From Gluconobacter wancherniae NBRC 103581 (lineage in GTDB: Bacteria; Pseudomonadota; Alphaproteobacteria; Acetobacterales; Acetobacteraceae), in NCBI RefSeq assembly GCF_007988885.1, contig NZ_BJUZ01000001.1, forward strand, positions 806,001 to 870,000: a DNA stretch of 64,000 nt, written 5' to 3'. The notes below the pieces were generated by a model that had not been told where the DNA came from, made no database searches, and worked only from the letters and a program-made list of their open reading frames with translations. A program made the translations under genes and the position numbers. Below are positions 17,653 through 25,535 of this stretch, piece after piece (the stretch's first letter is position 1; each line of letters begins with the position of its first letter).

Positions 17653-18654
17653 TTATGCTGTTTTTCGTACCATGAGTGCGATGAGGAAACCGGCACCCAA
17701 GGCTGAAATAACAATTCCAACCGGTATTTCCTGAGACGGTAAAAGGCACTTGCTGACCAGATCAGCAAGCATCGCGAGTATTCCGCCGAGTGCAGGGGTC
17801 CATCCATAGGATCTGTATAAAGAGGCCCCGCACATCTGGCGTGCCATGTGAGGCACGATGAGGCCTATAAATGCCACGGGCCCGCAAAGGGATACGGTCA
17901 TGGCTGTACTGAAAGCGCACACGCTGAGAACCGTCATGCGCATTCTACGCGTATCGATCCCGAGTGAACGCGCCGTCTCCTCTCCGGCCATGAGTGCATC
18001 CAGCCCGCGACGGGCGTGCCAGCCATAGGTCAGTACGAGCAGGAGGCCAGCAAGCGCCACTGGCAGGGATAACCATCGAGCAGAAGCAAAACTTCCCATC
18101 GTCCAGAAAAGGATGGACTGCGCTGTGTTGCGGTCGCCCCAGAAAATCATGAGATTTGTAAGGGTCGAGAAAATAAAGGAAATGGCCAGACCCGAGAGCA
18201 GGACACGCTCGTTCTGGATCCGTGAGCGGCCAGTTGCTGTTGCACTGATCAGCAGCAGAAGACCGATCGTGGCGAGCAGTGCACCGGCTGCCGCGCCAAT
18301 GGCAGATGTCCAGACGCCCAGAATATCGCCCGCAAAAACAAGCATGGCCACCGCCCCGGTTGCTGCGCCGGATGAAAGGCCGAAGAGGAAAGGATCGGCG
18401 AGAGGATTGCGAGTGCTTGCCTGAAGCAGGGCTCCGGCGCTCGCCAATGTTGCGCCGGTGAGGAATGCAAGCAGGCAGCGCGGAACGCGGATTGACCAGA
18501 CAATCTTCGTTATGAAGTCATGCCCTGTCGGCCCAGATCGTAGTGCGCGCATAATGCCGGGTAGGGGAATATGAGCGCTGCCGACCACGATTTCCAGAGT
18601 AGCCAGTCCCATAACAACGAGGATAGCTGCGAAGACGAGTGCTCCACGCTTCAT
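17653..18654 (-). CDS. FecCD/BtuC-family ABC permease of the riboswitch-controlled uptake operon
   Basis: A 333-residue multispanning permease of the FecCD/BtuC family (iron-siderophore, heme or corrinoid importers). Typical texts are IRVPRCLLAFLTGATLASAGALLQ, RNPLADPFLFGLSSGAA and, near the end, CGPVAFIGLIVPHMAR. It is the last gene of a four-gene minus-strand operon: it overlaps the binding-protein gene by four bases and follows the ATPase and a TBDR that has a cobalamin riboswitch upstream. The substrate is therefore inferred to be cobalamin or another corrinoid. Sequence alone does not separate this from siderophore systems. Confidence 0.88.
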   Translation of the reverse strand: MKRGALVFAAILVVMGLATLEIVVGSAHIPLPGIMRALRSGPTGHDFITKIVWSIRVPRCLLAFLTGATLASAGALLQASTRNPLADPFLFGLSSGAATGAVAMLVFAGDILGVWTSAIGAAAGALLATIGLLLLISATATGRSRIQNERVLLSGLAISFIFSTLTNLMIFWGDRNTAQSILFWTMGSFASARWLSLPVALAGLLLVLTYGWHARRGLDALMAGEETARSLGIDTRRMRMTVLSVCAFSTAMTVSLCGPVAFIGLIVPHMARQMCGASLYRSYGWTPALGGILAMLADLVSKCLLPSQEIPVGIVISALGAGFLIALMVRKTA

Positions 18655-19604
18655 GGATTGATGTCCGGATGCAGAAAATGCGCAATTTTCTCCACAGCAC
18701 CAATATTTTCGGGACCAGGGGTAAGCTCGTCATATCGGAGCGCCAAAACATTGTTGGTTCGAATGGCTCGGGCGTCTGACATGAGCGGATGATGCCCCAG
18801 AAAAGTACGTGATTTCTGCGTGCCCGCTCCATAATCGACGATGATAATCGCATCTGCATCGCGCAATGCAGCACTTTCCCACGAAGCCGGGCCCCAGTTT
18901 GTCTGGAGATCATTGAAAATATTTACGCCACCCCCAAGACGTACAATCTCTGAGGCGAGAGCATAAGCGCCCGCAGTAAACGGACGGTCTTCGCCGCTAT
19001 CGTATATGAACACGCTCTTAGGCTTGGTGTTGGCAATCCGGCCTTCAACCGCGCTTACTCTTTGCTTCCAGCTGTTGATAAGTGCGGTCGCCTCAGCCGT
19101 GCGATCAAAAACGCGGCCCATGCGGTATTCGTCATCATAAAGCAGGGAGAGCGTTGGGAGTTTTGGGTGGGTCTGCGTGCGGATACAGCTTTCAGACAAG
19201 ACAAGCGTCGGTATCCCCTGAGCTTGAAGTGTTTCGGGGGTGACGTCTCCACCGACATGCATGCCGTAATTCCAGCCTGCAATGAACAGGTCGGCGCGTG
19301 CGGCCAGTAACTGTTCCAAAGACGGATAATGGGTTGCAATTTCGGGAATATTCCCCTGCATTCTGGAAAATTCTGGGGTCTTTTTGCTCCAGCCTGAAAT
19401 CCCGCTGAGGCCGGCTATAAAGGGCTGTAAATGGAGTGCGAACGCCATTTCTGCCATATTCACGTCCTGAATGACGGCATGTGTTGGGTGCTGCGTGATC
19501 GTCACGGGCTGTCCGCAACTCTGCACCGTGAGTGGATATGTTTCGGCCAATGCGGGTGTTATGGCCGAGAGCATGGTGAGGAGCGCGACGAGGCTTTTGT
19601 TCAT
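18651..19604 (-). CDS. Periplasmic binding protein (BtuF/FepB-like) for corrinoid or iron chelate
   Basis: A 317-residue exported binding protein of the helical-backbone (PF01497) type. The first 20 residues (MNKSLVALLTMLSAITPALA) form a clear signal peptide. The mature part has PFIAGLSGISGW, LEQLLAARADLFIAGW and, near the middle, VFIYDSGEDRPFTAG and VRLGGGVNIFND, as in Fe/B12 binding proteins. It overlaps the ATPase gene before it and the permease gene after it by four bases each. A ligand linked to cobalamin is inferred from the riboswitch at the head of the operon. Confidence 0.87.
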   Translation of the reverse strand: MNKSLVALLTMLSAITPALAETYPLTVQSCGQPVTITQHPTHAVIQDVNMAEMAFALHLQPFIAGLSGISGWSKKTPEFSRMQGNIPEIATHYPSLEQLLAARADLFIAGWNYGMHVGGDVTPETLQAQGIPTLVLSESCIRTQTHPKLPTLSLLYDDEYRMGRVFDRTAEATALINSWKQRVSAVEGRIANTKPKSVFIYDSGEDRPFTAGAYALASEIVRLGGGVNIFNDLQTNWGPASWESAALRDADAIIIVDYGAGTQKSRTFLGHHPLMSDARAIRTNNVLALRYDELTPGPENIGAVEKIAHFLHPDINP

Positions 19605-20359
19605 GAGCAGAGCGGCCGGAAAACAAAGGTTGATGCGCCGTCTGGAAGACAGACCTGAATGGCTTCAATCCCAAAGGATTCCGCTAGCGCTTCGGAGGAA
19701 AGGACTTCGGTGGGCGAACCATCCCGCACGAGCTTTCCCTCATTGAGCAGGAGTGCTCTGCTTGCGAATTCCGGCACGAGAGAAAGATCATGCAGAACGG
19801 CAATGATCGTCAGTGGAAGTTGACGCAAAAGCTGTAGAAGCCTTGAGCGGGCGGTGAGATCAAGATGATTGGTTGGTTCGTCCAGAAGCAGAACCTGCGG
19901 GGTCTGGGCAAGGCAGCGCGCAAGCATGACGCGCTGCCGCTCCCCACCAGACAGATGTTCGATCCGTCTTTGTAAAAAAGGAACGACTTCGCAATGCTGG
20001 GCGGCATTTCGGATTGCAAGACTGTCTTCATATGGGTTCGCGTCGCCTCTGAATGGCAGGCGGCTCAGAGCGATGTAATCCTCCACGATGAAAGCCGGAT
20101 CGATTTCATCGGTCTGAGAAAGATAGGCAATTTCACGCGCAATATCGCGGCGGGAGAACTCCGAGAGGTTAATGCCGTTGAGGGACAAAGACCCTGATCC
20201 GGGTTGATCCAGGCCAGCCAGCATGCGGAGCAGGCTGCTTTTGCCCGCTCCATTTGGGCCGATGAGCGCAAGATGCTCACCTTTTTGTACTGACAGGCTG
20301 ATCTGGCTCAGTATCGGAATACGTGTTGCCTGATCAATCTGAAAGACAGGCACATTCAT
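19601..20359 (-). CDS. ABC transporter ATPase (BtuD/FepC-like)
   Basis: A 252-residue ATP-binding subunit. Walker A is GPNGAGKSSLL, the Q-loop is YLSQTDEID, the signature is LSGGERQRVMLARCLA, and Walker B is VLLLDEPTNHLD followed by the His-loop VLHDLSL. This order and length match the FepC/BtuD group. It starts just 2 bases after the TBDR stop and overlaps the binding-protein gene by four bases, so it is cotranscribed with both under the upstream cobalamin riboswitch. Confidence 0.92.
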   Translation of the reverse strand: MNVPVFQIDQATRIPILSQISLSVQKGEHLALIGPNGAGKSSLLRMLAGLDQPGSGSLSLNGINLSEFSRRDIAREIAYLSQTDEIDPAFIVEDYIALSRLPFRGDANPYEDSLAIRNAAQHCEVVPFLQRRIEHLSGGERQRVMLARCLAQTPQVLLLDEPTNHLDLTARSRLLQLLRQLPLTIIAVLHDLSLVPEFASRALLLNEGKLVRDGSPTEVLSSEALAESFGIEAIQVCLPDGASTFVFRPLCS

Positions 20360-20361
20360 GC

Positions 20362-22560
20362 TTAAAAACCTGCCTGCAGGCTGATCGAAAACGAACGCGG
20401 CGCACCAAGCATAACTTCGCTCGGGTAGCTGGTATCAGCCCATTGGATGAAGTGTTTGTTCGCCAGATTGTCTATTCGGCCATAGACCGTGACCCCGTGA
20501 TAGGCATGCCAGCCCGCGAAGACATTCACTAATGCATAGTCATTCAGGGAAAGGGTGTTTGCATAGTTGCCCTTCCGTTCGGACACATATCTCATGCCCG
20601 CACCCAGATCGAGCGGGAGGTTGGCGGCGCGCGACCAGACAGCCCAGAGATTTGCAGTCACTGCGGGCACATCCGGGACTTTATTGCCTGAAGCATTGAT
20701 CGTAGCGCTTGGCTGGAAGTTACCATACCGGGAATAGGTATAGGCAACATTTCCAGACAAGCTCCAGTGTTTGTTGAACGTAATATCGCCCTGCCATTCC
20801 ACACCGCGTGATTTCTGACTTCCCGCCGTCGCAACGGTGTCAGGGCCGGTTGAGACAAGGACATGCGCGCGGCGGATATCGAAAAGTGACAGGGTTGTTG
20901 TTGCCCGTCCGCCAAGAGCGGTAGCTTTTAGGCCGATTTCGCCCTGTCTGGACGTGCTGAGACGTGTGAACTGGCCACGATTTGCCGTGAAGAGATTTGA
21001 GCCCGGTGGGTCTTCCGCGGTCGTATAAACGCCATAGAGGCTGATATTGTCTGTCAGATCATAGACAGGACCTATGCGGAAGTTGGACGGGTTATAATGC
21101 CCCTTGAAGCTACTGGCGGCGCTGAACGAGTCATTCTGGTTAAAGTTCTGACGGTTCAGAGAAAGCCAGTCATAGCGAAAGCCTCCCACCAACCGTAGAT
21201 CTTTGCGCAGGGTCAGGACGTCCTCCATGAAGATGCCAGCATCCAGCATCGTTGTTGGTGATTTGCGATAAGGAAACTCGCCCGCAAAATCTCCAGTAGA
21301 GCCGCCATCCGGCGAGGTGAGGGAGACGCTGTCCGCATAGGTCGCATCGGGAAAGCCGCGATTTCGGATGAAGCGCAGGTAATATGCGTCCCCTCCGACC
21401 ACGACGCGGTTTTTAAAGCCCAGAATGTGAAAATCAAACTGGCCGTCTATCGTATCTCCCACTTGGTGTTGGTTCTGATAGACGTAAAACCGGTCCCGGC
21501 CGATGCTGCCCTGTGTGATTGGGTTTCCTGCCGCATCGGTTGAACCGGCTTGCGAGATATAGCTGTACGCCTCGGCATTGTTCCAGCGTCGCTTGGCGTA
21601 GATAAAATAGCTTTTGTTATGGAGCGTGACATGCGGTGACAGCGTCCAGGAGAGGTGCAGGGTGGGCGTTGCGTTGACTGAGCCTGCTTTTGGATCCCGG
21701 ACGTTGTAATATTTCCAAAGCGACGATTTCGTAACACCCAGACCCGTTGAGGAGTGGAGCAGGCCGCCTGCCGCATCACCAGTCTGGCCTAGATTGACCA
21801 AGGGGGTGCCGTAATATGTCGATAGCTGGTCTGTGAGGTAATCAACACTCAGGCGCGCGGAGAATGACCGGTTAGGATGCCACAGAAGTGTTGTCGTAAA
21901 GTCATTGCTGTGTGGATCTGCACCTTTGACGTAGCCATCTGAGGATGTACGGCTGAAGTCGCTTCGTATTGCCAACGTTTTGGTGATGGGAATAGACCCA
22001 CCCACACCTGCGTTCCATGTGTTGAAGCTGCCATAGGAAACGAGTGCATTGGCATGGGGCGCATCAAAAACCGGATCGCGCGTTCGCATGTCGACGGTTC
22101 CGCCCACGGCACCCTGTCCATAAAGTACAGATGAAGGGCCCTTGAGAACCTGAACGCTTTCCAGATTGAATGTATTCAGGGGGCGGTTCACCATCGTTGT
22201 TGGGCCGTAGTAAATCCCGTCGCGCAGGATCAGGATCTGGCTTCCGCTAAAGCCGCGCATCATGAATTGCGCTGGCGATCCGGGAGACCCCCCGGAGGAT
22301 ACACCGGGAGCGCTGTCTGCCGCTTCTTCAGCATGAGCATATCCGCGCTGTTCCATCAGGGAACGCTGAATGATGTTGATGGTCGCCGGATTGTGCTGAA
22401 CCGACAGGCCCAGCCTGCCGCCAATAACCGGTGAATTTTTAAGAGACTGTGCCTTGCCGTGAGCGGTCACGTATTCTTCTGTCTGAGGTGTCGCGAGGGC
22501 AGGGCTGACAAGAGAGAAGGCGGCAAAGGGTAATGACCCTATGAGACGGAAATTCCGCAT
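20362..22560 (-). CDS. TonB-dependent outer-membrane receptor under a cobalamin riboswitch
   Basis: A 732-residue TBDR. The start at 22560 (MRNFRLIGSLPFAAFSLVSPALA) gives a good signal peptide; the frame stays open upstream into the riboswitch, but that part is not expected to be translated. A Ton-box-like EEYVTAHG follows. The plug has GVSSGG...QFMMRGFSGSQILILRDG and VQVLKGPSSVLYGQGAVGG, and the C-terminus ends in aromatic Phe (SISLQAGF). The plug text is of the siderophore-receptor kind rather than classical BtuB, yet the upstream riboswitch and the adjoining ABC genes point to a corrinoid or cobalt-containing ligand. It heads a four-gene operon. Confidence 0.88.
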   Translation of the reverse strand: MRNFRLIGSLPFAAFSLVSPALATPQTEEYVTAHGKAQSLKNSPVIGGRLGLSVQHNPATINIIQRSLMEQRGYAHAEEAADSAPGVSSGGSPGSPAQFMMRGFSGSQILILRDGIYYGPTTMVNRPLNTFNLESVQVLKGPSSVLYGQGAVGGTVDMRTRDPVFDAPHANALVSYGSFNTWNAGVGGSIPITKTLAIRSDFSRTSSDGYVKGADPHSNDFTTTLLWHPNRSFSARLSVDYLTDQLSTYYGTPLVNLGQTGDAAGGLLHSSTGLGVTKSSLWKYYNVRDPKAGSVNATPTLHLSWTLSPHVTLHNKSYFIYAKRRWNNAEAYSYISQAGSTDAAGNPITQGSIGRDRFYVYQNQHQVGDTIDGQFDFHILGFKNRVVVGGDAYYLRFIRNRGFPDATYADSVSLTSPDGGSTGDFAGEFPYRKSPTTMLDAGIFMEDVLTLRKDLRLVGGFRYDWLSLNRQNFNQNDSFSAASSFKGHYNPSNFRIGPVYDLTDNISLYGVYTTAEDPPGSNLFTANRGQFTRLSTSRQGEIGLKATALGGRATTTLSLFDIRRAHVLVSTGPDTVATAGSQKSRGVEWQGDITFNKHWSLSGNVAYTYSRYGNFQPSATINASGNKVPDVPAVTANLWAVWSRAANLPLDLGAGMRYVSERKGNYANTLSLNDYALVNVFAGWHAYHGVTVYGRIDNLANKHFIQWADTSYPSEVMLGAPRSFSISLQAGF

Positions 22561-22659
22561 GGGTAACGCAAGCTTCTTCAACAATGCGTCACTACGATGG
22601 GCGTGGCTTACGCTTTGCCGCCTCCGGTGCACCCCGCCCGGCGGCCTCGTCCGTGACCA

Positions 22660-22840
22660 TTTTTGATGGCAGGTCTCCTGGCTCATGGCTCAGCAACCGA
22701 CGATTGACCTTCCCAAAGCTTCCGCTTCAGTGGCTGGATCCGTACGATCCGGTATCGTCTGTCTCACCATATACAGTTGCGGGGGCAGCCGCAGCATTAC
22801 ACTGCGTTCCCTTTTCATCCTCCGGAGAGGAACCATCGAA
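22660..22840 (-). promoter_or_regulatory. Cobalamin (adenosylcobalamin) riboswitch
   Basis: On the minus strand all conserved blocks appear in the right order: GGTTCC (22829-22834), GGAGGATGAAAAGGGAA just after it, GGCTGCCCCCGCAACTGTA (core at 22772-22786), CCACTG and GGGAAGG, and last the B12 box AGCCAGGAGACCTGCC (22668-22683). It lies about 100 bases before the TBDR start. When the ligand is bound it would be expected to shut off the uptake operon. Downstream, GCCGCC (minus strand, 22640-22645) can pair with GGCGGC (22617-22622) across a 17-base loop. There is no T-run after it, so control of translation or another switch is more likely than a simple terminator. Confidence 0.95.
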
Positions 22841-22929
22841 GGCTATGGCAATACCCTAAACGCCAGTCCAGTCAAACATCAGATCTGTTTGCGGGTGTGT
22901 TCATGGTTTAAAATCAGCCACTGTAGATC

Positions 22930-23325
22930 CTAACGCCGACCGCCACCACCGTGGCCACCGCCGCCTCCATGACCACCTCCGCCACCGGGTCCACCCGGAC
23001 GGCCACCACCACCACCTGGGCCTCCACCTCCGGGGCGTCCTCCATGGAACCCACCGCCGCCGGGGCCTCCTGGTCGACCGCCACCGTTAAATCCTCCGCG
23101 TGGGGGGCGTCCGCGCCAACGTGGTCCATAATTATTGTATGGGCCAACGCCATAGCCGTTACCCCAGCCACCCCAGCCGCTGTTCCAGCCTGGACTATAA
23201 TTGTTGTAGTATCCTACGCCGTAGCTACCGCCGCCGTATCCGTCATAACCAACGCAGCCTGACAGCAGACCACTAAGACCAGCAATTGCGAGCAGTGCAA
23301 ATTTTCCGGGAAGCTGTTTGATCAT
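22930..23325 (-). CDS. Small glycine-rich lipoprotein
   Basis: A 131-residue predicted lipoprotein. The signal MIKQLPGKFALLAIAG ends in the lipobox LSGC (Cys at about residue 24). The mature part is Gly/Tyr/Asn-rich (GYDGYGGGSYGVGYYNNY, then GWGGWGNG) and turns into a Gly/Pro/Arg/His-rich tail ending RR. Such composition gives no enzymatic clue; low-complexity Gly-rich lipoproteins are common in acetic acid bacteria. The start is the ATG at 23325, which overlaps the stop of the VOC-protein gene by four bases, so the two are coupled. The function is unknown. Confidence 0.7.
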   Translation of the reverse strand: MIKQLPGKFALLAIAGLSGLLSGCVGYDGYGGGSYGVGYYNNYSPGWNSGWGGWGNGYGVGPYNNYGPRWRGRPPRGGFNGGGRPGGPGGGGFHGGRPGGGGPGGGGGRPGGPGGGGGHGGGGGHGGGGRR

Positions 23326-24281
23326 TTTGCTTCTCCTGCCGTTGTCGCGTCTCGCCATTCCATGATGCCCAGAACCGCACCTGCTGGATCTGCGATGATG
23401 GCAATCATGCTGTTATTGTGATCCATATGAGGTTCAACAAGAACCTTCCCGCCGAGCTTGCGCGCCTGCTCTGCGCTCTGCGCCACATTGTCCACCTGAA
23501 TAAAGTTTATCCATCTGGCTTGCGTATCAGACGGCAAATGAGGCGGTAGCGGATTTATTGTTGCGCGAGCGAAAGATTGTGATTCGAGCAAGTAACCGTC
23601 TTTGCTTTTGGTTTCGGCGTCTTTCTCGATCCTGTAAGAAAAGAGCTTCTGGTAAAAACCGGCTGAATTTCCGGGAGAGGGTGTCAGGAGGGAATTCCAG
23701 ATCCATGCACCGGACGTCACCGGACCCTCCGTATCAACGGGATCTCCGCTGCTTGATTGCAGGGCTGCGAATAATCCGCCCTGAGGGTCCTGAATGATCG
23801 TCTCTTTTCCCAGCCCAGGAATATCATGAGGCTTGAACAGTATCTTACCCCCCCAGGTCTTGGCCTGACCTGCCAGAAGCGTTGCATCAGCCGTAGAAAT
23901 GAATGGCAACCAGATAGGCTGAAGGTGTGCGGAGCTGTGAGGAAGGGGACGTTCAACAACACTCGCAATGTTCTGGCCTGCGACCATGACTTGGGCATAA
24001 CGTCCGTGCGAGACGTTCATGTCTTTGAATGTCCATCCGAAAAGCTGACCATAGAATTTTTTGGACTGCTCAAGGTCTGGTGTTGTAAGCTGGGCATACG
24101 TGATTTTACCGGGGGTAAAATTTTGCGTTGCTGGTTCTACCAGCGGAAGAAATGCTTCAGACGCGCGGGCCGTCAGCCCTGTGGAGGCGCACAAGGCAAG
24201 AGCTAGCATTACGGAGCCGGCTCGGATGGAACCTCCGAAAAAGGCAGATGACGCCTGATGTATTGCGGGAAAAAGCTTCAT
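23322..24281 (-). CDS. Exported two-domain VOC (glyoxalase/bleomycin-resistance fold) protein
   Basis: A 319-residue protein with an N-terminal signal-like segment (RAGSVMLALALCASTGLTARA, ending near residue 40) and two VOC-fold repeats. The first starts about residue 58 (ITYAQLTTPDLEQSKKFYGQLFGW) and ends IIQDPQGGLFAALQ. The second (WNSLLTPSPGNSAGFYQKLFSYRI) ends IIADPAGAVLGIMEW. This layout resembles the two-domain VOC proteins described as hydroxylase- or glyoxalase-like, but the export signal is less usual. The substrate is unknown. The downstream lipoprotein gene overlaps its stop. Upstream, 175 bases separate it from the divergent sugar-kinase gene. Confidence 0.78.
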   Translation of the reverse strand: MKLFPAIHQASSAFFGGSIRAGSVMLALALCASTGLTARASEAFLPLVEPATQNFTPGKITYAQLTTPDLEQSKKFYGQLFGWTFKDMNVSHGRYAQVMVAGQNIASVVERPLPHSSAHLQPIWLPFISTADATLLAGQAKTWGGKILFKPHDIPGLGKETIIQDPQGGLFAALQSSSGDPVDTEGPVTSGAWIWNSLLTPSPGNSAGFYQKLFSYRIEKDAETKSKDGYLLESQSFARATINPLPPHLPSDTQARWINFIQVDNVAQSAEQARKLGGKVLVEPHMDHNNSMIAIIADPAGAVLGIMEWRDATTAGEAK

Positions 24282-24456
24282 ACCAAAATCTCCTCCATCC
24301 GCCTCAGGACGGTTTTAAATGCATAGCATTAATACAATTGTGCCCTAACGATTCAGTCGCGAAGGTGTTCCTTGGATCGGGAAATACCTATCTCCTCCTG
24401 CGGACAAATTTCTATAAAGTGTGGAACAAGTCATTTAAGCCAGCAAAGCGAACACT

Positions 24457-25422
24457 ATGCCTGTCTCTCCGCCGCTCATTCTCTCTTTTGGTAGCATCAA
24501 CATTGATCTTACGGCACGGACGCTACGTCTGCCGAAGCCAGGTGAGACCGTTCATGCAGAAAGCTATACCGTGGGACTGGGCGGGAAAGGCAGCAATCAG
24601 GCCGCTGCTGCGGCAAGGCTCGCAAAGGCGCTTGGGCTTGAAGTCGCGCTCGCCGGGCGTGTTGGAAATGATACTTTTGGGACTGAAGCGAGAACGGCTC
24701 TCAAAACTTTTGGGGTAGACCTTTCCCCGCTGCTGGACGATCCAGCCAACCCAACGGGAGTTGCACTGATTGGTATCGATGCGGCAGGGGAGAACTGCAT
24801 CACTGTTGCCGGTGGCGCAAATATGGCTGTTGACGAGACTGATGTGGTGGCTGCTACCCCATGGCTGACACGTGCAAGTGTTCTGCTGTTACAGCTTGAA
24901 ATTCCCCAGCCCGCTGTCCTCGCTGCGGCGCGTCTTGCCCGCCAGTCAGGTGCTGTTGTCATTCTTGATCCGGCCCCTGTGCCCGAGACAGGTTTGCTTG
25001 ATGCACTGTGGCAGGAAACAGACGTTTTAACGCCTAATGAGAACGAGACGGCACTTCTTACGGGTATCAAGCCGCACAATGTTGAGGAAGCATCGCAGGC
25101 GGCTTCCGTGCTCATGGCAAAAGGGGCAAAGGCCGTATTGATAAAGATGGGTGCTCGCGGTGTTTACTGGAACGACGGTAAACGGGATGGCTTCTGCCCG
25201 CCGTTCAAAGTGACGCCGATTGATACGGTTGCAGCAGGAGATTGCTTCAATGCGGGTCTTGCTGTGTCTTTGGCACAAGGTGAAACGCTTGAGCAGGCAA
25301 CACGGGTGGCTGCCGCCTGCGGTGCGCTGGCAACCACCCGAAAAGGTGCAGCGGATGCTGCGCCAGAATGGGAAAGCGTACAGGAAATCTGGGCTTGCTC
25401 CGGTTTGGTTCCGCTCGACTGA
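24457..25422 (+). CDS. rbsK: Ribokinase-like PfkB-family sugar kinase
   Basis: A 321-residue PfkB-family kinase, probably phosphorylating ribose or a similar sugar. The N-terminal FGSINIDLTARTLRLPKPGET is followed by the first signature GGKGSNQAAAAARLA and, near the end, the second signature DTVAAGDCFNAG, which contains the catalytic Asp and anion hole. NENE (in LTPNENETALLTG) supports ribokinase over fructokinase. It stands alone between a divergent VOC gene and the convergent fumarase gene. The symbol reflects the closest family; the exact sugar is not proven. Confidence 0.82.
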   Translation: MPVSPPLILSFGSINIDLTARTLRLPKPGETVHAESYTVGLGGKGSNQAAAAARLAKALGLEVALAGRVGNDTFGTEARTALKTFGVDLSPLLDDPANPTGVALIGIDAAGENCITVAGGANMAVDETDVVAATPWLTRASVLLLQLEIPQPAVLAAARLARQSGAVVILDPAPVPETGLLDALWQETDVLTPNENETALLTGIKPHNVEEASQAASVLMAKGAKAVLIKMGARGVYWNDGKRDGFCPPFKVTPIDTVAAGDCFNAGLAVSLAQGETLEQATRVAAACGALATTRKGAADAAPEWESVQEIWACSGLVPLD

Positions 25423-25481
25423 GCGTTCTAAGTTCACATCTCAATGCATCTGTTAGATCAAAAATAAAAAGTCTCGGAGAT

Positions 25482-25527
25482 GCGCTCCAAATCTTTTACG
25501 GGCAGCAGTCCTATGGTCTTGGAGCGC
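25482..25527 (-). terminator. Perfect 9-bp inverted repeat behind fumC, possible terminator
   Basis: GCGCTCCAA (25482-25490) and TTGGAGCGC (25519-25527) are exact complements separated by 28 bases, in the spacer between the convergent kinase and fumarase genes. On the minus strand a T-rich tract (TTTTTATTTTT) follows about 12 bases after the stem. The long loop and the delay before the T-run make it an imperfect intrinsic terminator. An operator or other structure is possible. Confidence 0.35.
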
Positions 25528-25535
25528 TTCCCCAA

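Noticed and set aside
22560-22686. Upstream extension of the TBDR frame giving a 774-residue protein.
   Set aside because: It would start inside the B12 box of the riboswitch and place 42 charged residues before the signal peptide.
22930-23200. Gly/Pro/Arg-rich repeat pattern that could suggest a repeat array.
   Set aside because: It is low-complexity coding sequence of the lipoprotein; no regular spacer-repeat structure as in CRISPR.
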